A stretch of DNA of 64,000 nt from Sphingomonas sp. Leaf22 (GCF_001421715.1 NZ_LMKP01000002.1:62001-126000), one strand, 5' to 3'; shown: positions 34,395 through 44,204, counted from the stretch's first letter. Notes: a model not told the origin generated them from the sequence alone. Numbers and translations are program-made.

Positions 34395-37163
34395 ATGCGG
34401 TATTCATCGCAGGCGCTGACGTGCGCCCGGCTGGCGCGCGGCGCGAGTATCACGGCATTGATCGCGGCAGGCGTACTGGCCGGAACCGGCAGCGCGTTCG
34501 CACAGGCGACGACCGCAGCGGAGCCGACCGCGGTTCAAACCGACGGCACCGATCCGACCGAGCCCGCGGCGACCGCGGACGAGGATATCGTCGTCACCGG
34601 TTTCCGCGCCAGCCTCGAAAATGCCGTCGCGGAAAAGAAGAACCGCGATCAGGTCGTCGAATCGATCAGCGCCGAGGATATCGGCAAGCTGCCCGACGCA
34701 TCGATCGCCGAATCGATCGCCCGCCTGCCGGGTCTGACGTCGCAGCGCGTGTCGGGTCGTTCGAACTCGATCTCGATCCGCGGCTTCGCACCCGATTTCT
34801 CGACGACGTTGCTTAACGGTCGCGAACAGACGTCGACCGGCGACAATCGCGCCGTCGAGTACGACCAGTATCCCGCCGAAATCATGAGCCAGGTCCTGGT
34901 CTACAAGACCGGTCAGGCGAACCTTGTCGGACAGGGCCTGTCGGGTACCGTCGACCTGCGCACCGTCCGTCCGCTCGAATATGGTCGTCAGGCGATCTCG
35001 ATCGGGGCACGCGGCACCTATGCCGACCTCGGCAAGCTGAACGCCGGGTCGCGCGACAAGGGCTATCGGGTCAGCGGCACCTATGTCGACCAGTTCGCCG
35101 ACGACACGATCGGCATCGCCCTGTCGGCCAACTATCTCGACGAACCGTACCAGATTCAGGAATTCAACGCCTGGGGCTATGCCGGTTTCAACGGGCAGGG
35201 CGTCATCGGTGGGTCGAAATCCTATGTCACGTCGACGCGTCTGAAGCGGCTCGGGCTGTCGGGCACGCTGCAATACAAGCCGGTCGACAATCTGACCGTT
35301 ACCGTCGACGGCTTCTATTCGGACTTCAACGACGATCAGTTGAAGCGCGGTATCGAACTGCCGCTCGGATATGGGCAATCCTTCAACGATCCGACCCAGC
35401 CGCAGGGCGTCAAGCTGACCGGCACGACCGCCAATAGCGACGGCTTCGTCACCGCCGGCACGTTCGGCAATGTCGAGGGCGTCGTTCGCAACGACGCGTT
35501 CGAGCGCAAGGCGAAGCTGTACGCGTTCGGTTACAACATGGCATGGCGCGGCGACGATGGCTGGAACGCTACGCTTGATGCCAGCTATTCGCGCACCGAT
35601 CGTGAGGAGATCATCCTCGAAAGCTATGCCGGCACCGGCTATGGCCAGAATGTCGGCGCAAAGGACACGATCGGCTTTACCAGCGGCAAGACCGGCACGC
35701 GGTTCAGCCCGACGCTGAACTATTCCGATCCGAACCTGATTCTGCTGACCGATCCGCTGGGGTGGGGCAATACGAACCTGCAGGCCGGCTATTTCAACGA
35801 CCGCAAGGTGCAGGACCGGATCGCGCAATACCGGTTCGAGGTCGAGAAGGAGCTAGACGGCTTCTTCGGTGCGGTGAAGGCCGGGCTGAACTATACCGAT
35901 CGCGACAAGTCGCTCGATCCGCGCGAAAGCCTGTTGGCGTTGAGCGGCGGCCTGCGCTCGCTGCGTATTCCCGACCAGTATATTCAGGAACCGACCAGCC
36001 TCAGCTATCTGGGTCTCGGACCGATGTTGAGCTACGATCCACGCGACCTGTTGGCAGGCGGCGTCTATCAGCTGAACGCCAACACCAGCCCGGACGTGCC
36101 GGCAAAGGCGTTTCGTATCGAAGAAGACCTGATGACGATGTACGTCCAGGCGGACATCGATCAGGAAATCGGCGGATCGGTCCTGACCGGCAACGTCGGG
36201 GTGCAGGCCGTGGCGACCGAGCAGAAGTCGTCGGGGCTGATCGCCGCCAATCAGGTGCTGTCGCCGACGACGCGCGGTGCGGATTACTGGGACCTGATGC
36301 CCAGCCTGAACCTGTCGCTGCGGATGCCGGGCGACTGGGTGATCCGTGCGGGTGCCGCTCGGCAGGTACAGCGGCCGCGGCTCGACGACATGCGCGTCGC
36401 CTTGGGCTTCGGCTACAATCCGCAGGAAGGGCTGATCACCGGCGGCGGCGGCAATCCGTCGCTGCGGCCGATCCGGTCGAACTCGTTCGATCTGACGCTG
36501 GAGAAATATTTCGGGCGTGCGGGCTACATCGCGGCACAGGGCTTCTACAAGGACCTGAAGTCGTACGTGTACAACCAGACGCTGCCGTTCGACTATTTCG
36601 CGTTCCCGACGCCGACCGGCACGCCCGCAGGCACTCCGACCCTCGGTCGCGTCGATCGGCCGATCAACGGTGAGGGCGGCAACATCTACGGCGTCGAACT
36701 GGCCGCCACGCTGCCGCTCAGCACGTTCGTATCGTTCCTCGACGGGTTCGGCGTGACGGGGGGCGGTTCGTGGACCAAGACCCAGATCAAACCCGATCCC
36801 AACTCGCCGCCGGAAAATATTCCCGGCTATTCGAAATGGGTGGTCAACGGCACCGCCTATTTCGAAAAATGGGGGTTCAGCGCGCGGGGGTCGGCACGGT
36901 ACCGCTCGACCTTCGTCGGCGAACTGTCGGGCTTCGGCGGCAATCGCCAGCGTCGCCGTGCCTTGGACGAGACGATCATCGATGCGCAGGTCGGGTATGA
37001 ATTCCCGAAGGGAACGACGCTCGAAGGGCTGTCGCTGTTCGTGCAGGGCCAGAATCTGACCGACGAACGCTTCGCGACCGTCGATCCGTCGTACGATCTC
37101 GCGGTGATCGATTATCAGAGCTATGGCCGGCGCTTCCTTGCCGGGGCATCGTTCCGGTTCTGA
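34395..37163 (+). CDS. TonB-dependent receptor (MalA-like, Xanthomonas/Caulobacter family)
   Basis: 922 residues from the ATG at 34395 after GGGAGG; an upstream ATG at 34338 is in frame but lacks a good ribosome site. A long signal peptide ends near AFA-QA (about residue 37). A TonB box-like segment (EDIVVTGFRASLENAV, about 68-83) is followed by the plug domain (ESISAEDIGKLPDASIAESIARLPGL, VSGRSNSISIRGFAPDFSTTLLNGREQ) and a 22-strand barrel ending in Phe (FLAGASFRF). It imports large sugars across the outer membrane; the amylase-type enzymes downstream suggest maltodextrins. No SusD-like partner is present. Confidence 0.92.
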   Translation: MRYSSQALTCARLARGASITALIAAGVLAGTGSAFAQATTAAEPTAVQTDGTDPTEPAATADEDIVVTGFRASLENAVAEKKNRDQVVESISAEDIGKLPDASIAESIARLPGLTSQRVSGRSNSISIRGFAPDFSTTLLNGREQTSTGDNRAVEYDQYPAEIMSQVLVYKTGQANLVGQGLSGTVDLRTVRPLEYGRQAISIGARGTYADLGKLNAGSRDKGYRVSGTYVDQFADDTIGIALSANYLDEPYQIQEFNAWGYAGFNGQGVIGGSKSYVTSTRLKRLGLSGTLQYKPVDNLTVTVDGFYSDFNDDQLKRGIELPLGYGQSFNDPTQPQGVKLTGTTANSDGFVTAGTFGNVEGVVRNDAFERKAKLYAFGYNMAWRGDDGWNATLDASYSRTDREEIILESYAGTGYGQNVGAKDTIGFTSGKTGTRFSPTLNYSDPNLILLTDPLGWGNTNLQAGYFNDRKVQDRIAQYRFEVEKELDGFFGAVKAGLNYTDRDKSLDPRESLLALSGGLRSLRIPDQYIQEPTSLSYLGLGPMLSYDPRDLLAGGVYQLNANTSPDVPAKAFRIEEDLMTMYVQADIDQEIGGSVLTGNVGVQAVATEQKSSGLIAANQVLSPTTRGADYWDLMPSLNLSLRMPGDWVIRAGAARQVQRPRLDDMRVALGFGYNPQEGLITGGGGNPSLRPIRSNSFDLTLEKYFGRAGYIAAQGFYKDLKSYVYNQTLPFDYFAFPTPTGTPAGTPTLGRVDRPINGEGGNIYGVELAATLPLSTFVSFLDGFGVTGGGSWTKTQIKPDPNSPPENIPGYSKWVVNGTAYFEKWGFSARGSARYRSTFVGELSGFGGNRQRRRALDETIIDAQVGYEFPKGTTLEGLSLFVQGQNLTDERFATVDPSYDLAVIDYQSYGRRFLAGASFRF

Positions 37164-37172
37164 TGTTACATG

Positions 37173-37198
37173 CCGCCCGTCCGCAACCGGACGGGCGG
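37173..37198 (+). promoter_or_regulatory. Strong hairpin between receptor and halogenase genes
   Basis: CCGCCCGTCCG, loop CAAC, CGGACGGGCGG: a perfect 11-bp GC-rich stem 9 bp after the receptor stop, without a T-run. It may act as a barrier to exonucleases or a partial terminator, leaving receptor mRNA in excess of the downstream genes. Confidence 0.6.
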
Positions 37199-37221
37199 GG
37201 GTGACGTGACGGGAGGCGTTG

Positions 37222-38736
37222 ATGGCGATCGATCAGGTACCCGTCCGCAGCGTGGCGATCGTCGGTGGCGGTTCGGCGGGATGGATGACGGCGGCGGCGC
37301 TCGCGCGCTTCCTGCCGGCGGATACGCGGGTGACGCTGATCGAATCCGATGCGATCGGGACGGTCGGGGTGGGCGAGGCGACGATCCCGCAGCTTCGCCT
37401 GTTCAATCAGCATTTGGGGATCGACGAGGACGACTTCGTCGCGCGCACCGGGGGCAGTTTCAAACTCGGTATCGAGTTCGCCGGCTGGAATGGCGCGGAC
37501 AGTCGCTACCTCCACGCGTTCGGCACGATCGGCCGGTCGCTGGGGCTGGTGCCGTTCCACCAGTATTGGCTGGCGGCGGGCGGCGGCGATGCGCCGGAAT
37601 CGCTATGGTCGCACAGCGCGTGTGCGGCCGCGGCGTCGGCGAACCGGTTCGATCGCGATCCGGGCAATCCGCAGGCACCATCGGGCATCGCGTGGGCCTA
37701 TCACTTCGATGCGGCGCGCTACGCCGCGTATCTGCGCGAACGCGCCGAGGCGGGCGGGGTCGAACGGGCCGAGGGGCGGGTCGTTGCGGTCGGTCTGAAC
37801 GACGTCGGGATCGACACCGTCACGCTGGACGACGGACGGACCATCGCGGCCGACTTCTTCGTCGATTGTTCGGGGTTTGCCGCGCTGCTCATCGGGCGGC
37901 TGGCCGGCGATCGTTGGGACGACTGGTCGGCGCTGCTGCCGTGCGACCGGGCACTGGCGGTCCCCTGCGCCGCGACACAGCCGGTTACGCCCTATACCCG
38001 CGCCACTGCCCGGTCGGCGGGATGGCAGTGGCGCATCCCGTTACAGGCGCGGACCGGGAACGGGCTGGTCTATTCGAGCGCGCATCTGTCCGACGACGAA
38101 GCAGCGGCGACGTTGCTCGGCAACCTCGACGGAGCGGCGCTGGCCGATCCCAGGCCGCTGCGCTTCACCACCGGGCGTCGCCATGCGCCGTGGATCGGCA
38201 ATTGCGTCGCGCTGGGACTGGCGGCGGGGTTTCTGGAGCCGCTCGAATCGACGTCGATCCATCTGGTCCAGTCGGGCATTGCGCGGCTGTTGTCGCTCTG
38301 GCCCGCCTCCCGGCCGCGTCCCGCCGATATCGCCGCGTTCAACCGCCAGTCGGAACGCGAATGGCTCGGCGTTCGCGACTTCCTGATCGCGCATTATGCG
38401 CTGAACGGTCGTGACGAACCCTTTTGGCAGGAACGCCGTGCGACGCCGCTGCCCGATAGTCTGGCGGAACGCATCGCGCTGTTCCGTGAATCCGGCCGGA
38501 TCGTTCGCGACGAACACGAATTGTTCGCCGAAGTCGCATGGGTGCAACTATTGGTCGGGCAGGGGGTGCGGGCCGGCGGCTATCATCCGCTCGCCGATGC
38601 GTTGCCCGCCGAACGCCGGAGCCAGTTTCTCGACATGAGTTCGAAACATGTCGCCGCCACGGTCGCGCGGATGCCGACCCATGACCAGTTCCTGCGCGCC
38701 CACTGCCCGGCGCCCGATGCAAAGGTTGCCGCGTGA
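37222..38736 (+). CDS. Flavin-dependent tryptophan-halogenase-family protein
   Basis: 504 residues from the ATG at 37222 after GGGAGG. The FAD motif GGGSAGW is near the start (residues 15-21), followed by GVGEATIP. The halogenase signature GWQWRIP (267-273) is intact, and by alignment from memory to RebH/PrnA the catalytic Lys (FKLGIEF, K81) and Glu (PLEST, E342) are kept. So the enzyme may well halogenate, but such proteins recur next to TonB receptors in sugar loci of sphingomonads, xanthomonads and Caulobacter with no known substrate. It shares 4 bp with the GH13 gene after it (GTGA), so it is coupled to the glucan enzymes. Confidence 0.9.
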   Translation: MAIDQVPVRSVAIVGGGSAGWMTAAALARFLPADTRVTLIESDAIGTVGVGEATIPQLRLFNQHLGIDEDDFVARTGGSFKLGIEFAGWNGADSRYLHAFGTIGRSLGLVPFHQYWLAAGGGDAPESLWSHSACAAAASANRFDRDPGNPQAPSGIAWAYHFDAARYAAYLRERAEAGGVERAEGRVVAVGLNDVGIDTVTLDDGRTIAADFFVDCSGFAALLIGRLAGDRWDDWSALLPCDRALAVPCAATQPVTPYTRATARSAGWQWRIPLQARTGNGLVYSSAHLSDDEAAATLLGNLDGAALADPRPLRFTTGRRHAPWIGNCVALGLAAGFLEPLESTSIHLVQSGIARLLSLWPASRPRPADIAAFNRQSEREWLGVRDFLIAHYALNGRDEPFWQERRATPLPDSLAERIALFRESGRIVRDEHELFAEVAWVQLLVGQGVRAGGYHPLADALPAERRSQFLDMSSKHVAATVARMPTHDQFLRAHCPAPDAKVAA

Positions 38737-40517
38737 TCCGATCCCTGCTCCTCGCCCTGACGCTGGGTGCCAGCGCGCTGCCTGCCGCCGCGCAGGATTT
38801 CCGCGCCCGTGCGCCCGAGGACGAGGTAATCTATTTCGTGCTGCCCGACCGGTTCGAAAATGGCGACCGCGCCAATGATCGCGGCGGCCTGACCGGCGAC
38901 CGGATGGTCCATGGCTATGATCCGACCGCCAAGGGCTTCTACCATGGCGGCGACCTGAAGGGGCTGACCGCGCGGCTGCCCTACATCCAGTCGCTCGGCG
39001 CGACCGCGATCTGGGTCGGGCCGATCTTCAAAAACAAGCCGGTACAGGGCGGGCCGGGTCAGGAATCGGCGGGTTATCACGGCTATTGGATCACCGACTT
39101 CACCCAGGTCGACCCGCATCTCGGCACCAACGCCGATTTCAAGGCGCTGGTCGACGCAGCGCATGCCCGCGGGATGAAGGTCTATATGGACATCATCGCC
39201 AACCACACCGCCGACGTGATCCAGTATCGCGAATGTGCCGACAAGAGCGCGTGCGTCTATCGCAGCCGCGCCGACTATCCCTATGCGGCAAAGGGCAAGA
39301 ACAAGGGGTTCGCCGGCGACGCCGTGCAGACGCCAGAGAATTTCGCGAAGCTGACCGATCCGTCCTTTGCCTACACACCCTATGTGCCCGCACCCGAAAA
39401 GGCAGTGAAAGTGCCGGCATGGCTCAACGATCCGATCTATTACCATAATCGCGGCAACACGACCTTCACCAACGAAAGCTCGCAGATGGGCGATTTCGTC
39501 GGGCTGGACGACCTGATGACCGAAAACCCGCGCGTCGTCGCCGGCATGATCGACATCTTTGGCGGGTGGATCGACCGGTTCGGCATCGACGGATATCGCA
39601 TCGATACGGCGCGGCACGTGAACCCCGAATTCTGGGCGGCGTTCGTGCCGGCGATGCTCGACCGTGCCCGGGCAAAGGGTATCCCGAACTTCCATATCTT
39701 CGGGGAGGTCGCGATGTCGTCGCTAGACGCCGGCGGGCTGGCGGCGTGGACGAAGACCGGCAAGTTTCCGGCGGTCCTCGACTTCTCGTTCCGCGAAGCG
39801 GTGTTGCAGACCGTCGCCGGCAAGAAGGGTACCGACGCCTTCGAAACCGTGTTCGACGGTGACGTGCTATATGCGGGTGGTGAGGCCATGGCGCGGCAAT
39901 TGCCGACCTTCACCGGCAATCACGATAACGGCCGCTTCGCTTTCTATGTCCGGCAGGCGCGGCCGCAAGCGAGCGATGCCGAAATCCTGTCGCGCGTGAT
40001 GCTGTCGAACGCGATGCTGCTGACCCTGCGCGGCGTGCCGACCATCTATTCGGGCGACGAACAGGGGTTTGCCGGCGACGGCAACGATCAGGACGCACGC
40101 GAGGATATGTTCGCATCGCAAGTCGCGTCGTACAACGACAACAGGTTGCTCGGCACGACCGCCACTACCGCGACCGCGAACTTCACCCCGACCCACCCGC
40201 TGTATCGGCAGATCGCCAACCTCGCGAAGCTGCGCACGACCACCCCGGCGCTGACCCGCGGACGGCAGGTACTGCGCGCCCGTGAGGAAACGCCTGGCCT
40301 GCTTGCTATCTCGCGCTTCGATCCGGCCAACAACGCCGAAGTCCTGCTGCTGTTCAACACCTCGACCGCGCCGATCACCCGCAACGTGCAGGTCGAAACC
40401 GCCTCGACCCGCTTCCGTGCGCTGGCCGGTCGCTGCGGCAGCGTGACCGCACCCGGTGCGATCCGTGTCGACCTTCCCGCCCTTGGCTATGCGGTATGCG
40501 CCGCGGAGACCCGATAA
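38733..40517 (+). CDS. GH13 alpha-amylase-family enzyme, exported
   Basis: 594 residues from a GTG that overlaps the halogenase stop. A signal peptide (LLLALTLGASALPAAA-QD, cut near 20-21) points to the periplasm or surface. Family GH13 motifs are DIIANHT (153-159), GYRIDTARH (nucleophile D291), IFGEV (acid E325) and FTGNHD (D398). A C-terminal beta domain follows. It splits alpha-1,4 links of maltodextrins or cyclodextrins; its exact specificity cannot be read. It follows a TonB receptor and precedes a cytoplasmic GH13 enzyme, matching stepwise breakdown of imported glucan. Confidence 0.9.
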   Translation: MIRSLLLALTLGASALPAAAQDFRARAPEDEVIYFVLPDRFENGDRANDRGGLTGDRMVHGYDPTAKGFYHGGDLKGLTARLPYIQSLGATAIWVGPIFKNKPVQGGPGQESAGYHGYWITDFTQVDPHLGTNADFKALVDAAHARGMKVYMDIIANHTADVIQYRECADKSACVYRSRADYPYAAKGKNKGFAGDAVQTPENFAKLTDPSFAYTPYVPAPEKAVKVPAWLNDPIYYHNRGNTTFTNESSQMGDFVGLDDLMTENPRVVAGMIDIFGGWIDRFGIDGYRIDTARHVNPEFWAAFVPAMLDRARAKGIPNFHIFGEVAMSSLDAGGLAAWTKTGKFPAVLDFSFREAVLQTVAGKKGTDAFETVFDGDVLYAGGEAMARQLPTFTGNHDNGRFAFYVRQARPQASDAEILSRVMLSNAMLLTLRGVPTIYSGDEQGFAGDGNDQDAREDMFASQVASYNDNRLLGTTATTATANFTPTHPLYRQIANLAKLRTTTPALTRGRQVLRAREETPGLLAISRFDPANNAEVLLLFNTSTAPITRNVQVETASTRFRALAGRCGSVTAPGAIRVDLPALGYAVCAAETR

Positions 40518-42121
40518 TGACCGAGACTGCGAACGCCCGTCGCTGGTGGCACGGCGCGACCATCTACCAGATCTATCCGCGCAGTTTCGCGGACAGCAAT
40601 GGCGACGGTATCGGTGATTTGCCGGGAATTACCGCGCACCTCGATCATGTCGCGTCGCTGGGCGTCGAAGCGATGTGGCTGTCGCCCTTCTTCACCTCGC
40701 CGATGAAGGATTTCGGCTATGACGTTGCGAATTATTGCAATGTCGATCCGATCTTCGGCACGCTCGCCGATTTCGACGCGCTGATCGCGCGCGCCCATGC
40801 GCTCGGGCTGAAGATCATCATCGACCAAGTCTGGTCACATACCAGCGACGAACATCCGTGGTTCGTCGAGAGCCGGTCGAGCCGTACGAACCCCAAGGCC
40901 GACTGGTATGTCTGGGCCGATGCCAAGCCCGACGGTTCGCCGCCCAGCAACTGGCAATCGGTGTTTGGCGGCCCGGCATGGACATGGGATGCGCGGCGCG
41001 GCCAATATTATCTGCATAACTTCCTGAAGGAACAGCCGCAACTCCATGGCCACAATGCGGAATTGCAGGAGGCGCTGCTCGACACCGCGCGCTTCTGGCT
41101 CGACCGCGGCGTCGACGGCTTCCGGTTGGACGCGATCAACTTCGCGATGCACGACCCCGAACTGCGCGACAATCCGCCGATGCCGAGCAACGGCAAGACC
41201 CGGACCCGCCCGTTCGATTTTCAGCGCAAGCTGTATAATCAGGGGCATCCGGACATTCCGGCCTTCCTCGAACGGGTGCGCGCGCTGCTCGACAGCTATG
41301 ACGGCGACCGCTTCACGGTAGCGGAGATCGGCGGCGACGACGCGACGCGCGAAATGAAGCTGTTCTGCGCAGGGGATACGCGGCTCAACACGGCCTATGG
41401 CTTCGACTTTCTCTATGCCCCCGAACTGTCGCCACGCATCCTGCGCGACGCGATCGAGCCATGGGACGACGGCTCGCCATGGCCGAGCTGGGCATTCGAG
41501 AACCATGACGCGCCGCGTGCCGTCTCCCGCTGGTTGCCCGCAGGGGCGGACGCCGATGCGTTCGGCCGGATCAAGATGCTGCTGCTCGCCTGCCTGCGCG
41601 GCAATATCTTCCTGTACAATGGCGAGGAACTGGGCCTGCCGCAGGTCGAGATCGCGTTCGAGGATCTGCAGGACCCCGAAGCGATCGCCAACTGGCCGCT
41701 GACCCTGTCGCGCGACGGGGCGCGGACCCCGATGCCATGGGCTACCGATGCCGACAATCTCGGTTTCGGCGCGGGCAAGCCGTGGCTGCCGGCCGGCGAG
41801 GCGCACCGGCCGCTGGCGGTCGACCGGCAGGAGGGCGATGCCCGCTCGTTGCTGAACTTCACCCGCCACGTGCTGCGCCTGCGCAACGCGCATCCGGCGC
41901 TGCGGTCGGGCAGCATGACCATCGTCGAGGCGTCGGATGCGATCCTCGCCTTCGAGCGTGAACTTGAGGGGCAGCGGCTTTTGTGTGTCTTCAATCTGTC
42001 GAACGACGAAGCGACGTTCGCAGCGAGCGCTGACTGGCGCGTCATCGAAACCATCGGCGACGTCGACGGCGACCGGTTCGGTCCGTTCGCGGCGCGCGTT
42101 GCTATTCGCGACGAAGCATGA
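40517..42121 (+). CDS. GH13 alpha-glucosidase (oligosaccharide type), cytoplasmic
   Basis: 534 residues. The ATG overlaps the stop of the previous gene (TAATG); an earlier in-frame start lies inside that gene. No signal peptide is seen. It opens WWHGATIYQIYPRSFADSNGDGIGDLPGI, the alpha-glucosidase/oligo-1,6-glucosidase signature (GH13 subfamilies 23/31 type). Catalytic sites: DQVWSHTS, GFRLDAINF (D205), VAEIGG (E270) and FENHD (D331). It frees glucose from short maltooligosaccharides. It shares 4 bp with the next gene (ATGA). Confidence 0.9.
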   Translation: MTETANARRWWHGATIYQIYPRSFADSNGDGIGDLPGITAHLDHVASLGVEAMWLSPFFTSPMKDFGYDVANYCNVDPIFGTLADFDALIARAHALGLKIIIDQVWSHTSDEHPWFVESRSSRTNPKADWYVWADAKPDGSPPSNWQSVFGGPAWTWDARRGQYYLHNFLKEQPQLHGHNAELQEALLDTARFWLDRGVDGFRLDAINFAMHDPELRDNPPMPSNGKTRTRPFDFQRKLYNQGHPDIPAFLERVRALLDSYDGDRFTVAEIGGDDATREMKLFCAGDTRLNTAYGFDFLYAPELSPRILRDAIEPWDDGSPWPSWAFENHDAPRAVSRWLPAGADADAFGRIKMLLLACLRGNIFLYNGEELGLPQVEIAFEDLQDPEAIANWPLTLSRDGARTPMPWATDADNLGFGAGKPWLPAGEAHRPLAVDRQEGDARSLLNFTRHVLRLRNAHPALRSGSMTIVEASDAILAFERELEGQRLLCVFNLSNDEATFAASADWRVIETIGDVDGDRFGPFAARVAIRDEA

Positions 42122-44181
42122 GGAATATCGTGTTGAGGATGATGAAACTGGCACTGGCGCTGGGCGGCATGACCGCCATGGCCTCGCCTGCCTTTGCCGA
42201 GGTCGTCGCGCGTGCTGCGTCGCCCGACGGCAAGCTGACGATCGCCATCAGTCTCGATAACGAAGGTCGCCCCAGCTATTCGGTCGCGAAGGACGGCAAG
42301 GCGGTGCTGAACGACAGCAAGCTCGGCTTCCTGTTCACCGACGCGCCGAAGATCGAGCGCGGGCTGACGCTGGCGGGGACGAAGCGCGACCGCTCGGACT
42401 CGACCTGGACGCAGCCGTTCGGCGAGTGGAAGACGATCCGCGACAACCACACCGAACTGACGGTCACGTTCCGCGAGGCTAAGAACCTGAAGCGCGAGAT
42501 GGCGGTCACCTTCCGCCTGTTCGATGATGGCGTCGGCTTTCGCTATACCCTGCCGAAACAAGTGAACCTGACGACGGTCAACATCGCCGACGAACTGACC
42601 CAGTTCGCCTTTGCCGAACCCGGCACCGCATGGTGGAAGCCGGCGTTCGAATGGAATCGTGAGGAGTATCTTTACAACAAGACCCCGCTCGACGCGGTCG
42701 GCACCGCCCAGACGGTGATGACAGTGAAGCTTGCCAGCGGGCGTCACGTCGCGATCCACGAAGCGGCGCTGACCGATTATTCGGCGATGAACCTCGCCCG
42801 GGCCGAGGGAACGACGTTTCGCGCGGTGCTGACGCCGGGGTCGAACGGTCCCAAGGTGACACGCGCTGCCGGGTTTTCGACACCGTGGCGGACGATTGCC
42901 ATCGCCGACGATGCCGCCGGGCTGTACGCGGCCAGCCGGATCGGACTGAACCTCAACGAACCCAACGAGCTGGGCGACACGTCGGGCTGGATTCAGCCGG
43001 GCAAGTTCGTCGGCGTGTGGTGGAACATGATCAAGGGCGACTGGACCTGGGCGCGGGGGCCCAAGCACGGCGCCACCACCGCGAATGTCCGGCGCTACAT
43101 CGACTTCGCTGCTGCCAACGGCATTCAGGGATTGCTGGTCGAGGGATGGAATGTCGGCTGGGACGGCGACTGGCTCGGCAATGGCAACGACATGAACTTC
43201 AGTGGCCCGACGGAGGACTTCGACGCGGCGGCGCTGGCCGCCTATGCGAAATCGAAAGGTGTACGCCTGATCGGCCATCATGAGACTGGCGGTTCGGTCA
43301 GCCATTACGACGCGCAACTCGACACTGCGTTCAAATGGGCGGCCGACCACGGCGAACGCGTGGTCAAGACCGGCTATGTCACCGATGCCGGCCAGATCGA
43401 GCGCGTCGATGCCGATGGATCGAAGAACCGCGAATGGCATGAAGGCCAATGGATGGTGAATCATCACCAGCGCGTCCTGAACGCTGCCGCCCGCTACAAG
43501 GTATCGATCGACAGCCATGAACCGGTCAAGGACACCGGCTTGCGGCGCACCTATCCCAACTGGCTGAGCCGCGAAGGTGGACGCGGTATGGAGTATAACG
43601 CGTGGGAAGGCGGCAAGAACCCGCCCGAGCATGAAGCCAACATGGTCTTCACCCAATTTCTGGGCGGCCCGATGGACTTCACGCCGGGCGTGTTGAGCCT
43701 GACCGGCAGCAATGGCAGTGCGATCAAATCGACCATCGCCAAGCAACTGGCATTATATGTCGTGTTGTATTCACCGGTCGTCATGGCGGCCGATACGCCT
43801 GAAAATTATGCGCGTTATCCCGCCGCCTTCAAGTTCATCCGCGACGTGCCGACCGACTGGTCCGACACCCGCGTGCTGAACGGCGAGGTCGGCGATTATG
43901 CGACGATCGTACGCAAGGCGGCGGGTAGCAACGACTGGTATCTGGGCGCAATCGGCGACGAGGAAGCACGCAACTCGACGGTGACGCTCGATTTCCTCGA
44001 TGCGGGCAAGACCTATACGGCGGAAATCTATCGCGACGGACCGGGCGCCGATTACCGGACCGACGCCCGCCATTCGATCATCATCGAACAACGGCCGGTG
44101 AAGAAGGGCGATACGATGACGATCGCGCTGGCACCCGGCGGTGGCGAAGCGATCCGGTTCGTGGCAGCGAAGCGCAAGTAA
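42118..44181 (+). CDS. GH97 alpha-glucosidase (SusB-like), exported
   Basis: 687 residues; the ATG overlaps the previous stop, and an internal ATG at 42139 may also be used. A signal peptide ends near FAEVV (about residue 27). The N-terminal beta-sandwich is followed by a barrel with GH97 motifs: GLLVEGWNVGWDGDW, SHEPVKDTG and LSREGGRGMEYN. The two Glu positions fit inverting SusB-type alpha-glucosidases. It should remove glucose from the non-reducing end of maltooligosaccharides in the periplasm. A hairpin and the MFS gene follow. Confidence 0.92.
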   Translation: MRNIVLRMMKLALALGGMTAMASPAFAEVVARAASPDGKLTIAISLDNEGRPSYSVAKDGKAVLNDSKLGFLFTDAPKIERGLTLAGTKRDRSDSTWTQPFGEWKTIRDNHTELTVTFREAKNLKREMAVTFRLFDDGVGFRYTLPKQVNLTTVNIADELTQFAFAEPGTAWWKPAFEWNREEYLYNKTPLDAVGTAQTVMTVKLASGRHVAIHEAALTDYSAMNLARAEGTTFRAVLTPGSNGPKVTRAAGFSTPWRTIAIADDAAGLYAASRIGLNLNEPNELGDTSGWIQPGKFVGVWWNMIKGDWTWARGPKHGATTANVRRYIDFAAANGIQGLLVEGWNVGWDGDWLGNGNDMNFSGPTEDFDAAALAAYAKSKGVRLIGHHETGGSVSHYDAQLDTAFKWAADHGERVVKTGYVTDAGQIERVDADGSKNREWHEGQWMVNHHQRVLNAAARYKVSIDSHEPVKDTGLRRTYPNWLSREGGRGMEYNAWEGGKNPPEHEANMVFTQFLGGPMDFTPGVLSLTGSNGSAIKSTIAKQLALYVVLYSPVVMAADTPENYARYPAAFKFIRDVPTDWSDTRVLNGEVGDYATIVRKAAGSNDWYLGAIGDEEARNSTVTLDFLDAGKTYTAEIYRDGPGADYRTDARHSIIIEQRPVKKGDTMTIALAPGGGEAIRFVAAKRK

Positions 44182-44185
44182 AGTT

Positions 44186-44204
44186 CCTCCCCGGAACGGG
44201 GAGG
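44186..44204 (+). promoter_or_regulatory. Hairpin that hides the ribosome site of the MFS transporter
   Basis: CCTCCCCG (44186-44193), loop GAA, CGGGGAGG (44197-44204): a perfect 8-bp stem whose 3' arm is the GGGGAGG Shine-Dalgarno sequence of the transporter at 44209. It lies 4 bp after the GH97 stop. It would lower translation of the transporter unless melted, for example by ribosomes finishing the upstream gene. Confidence 0.65.

Noticed and set aside
34395..37163. SusC/SusD-type polysaccharide utilisation locus
   Set aside because: The receptor is of the Xanthomonas/Caulobacter type, and no SusD-like lipoprotein follows it.
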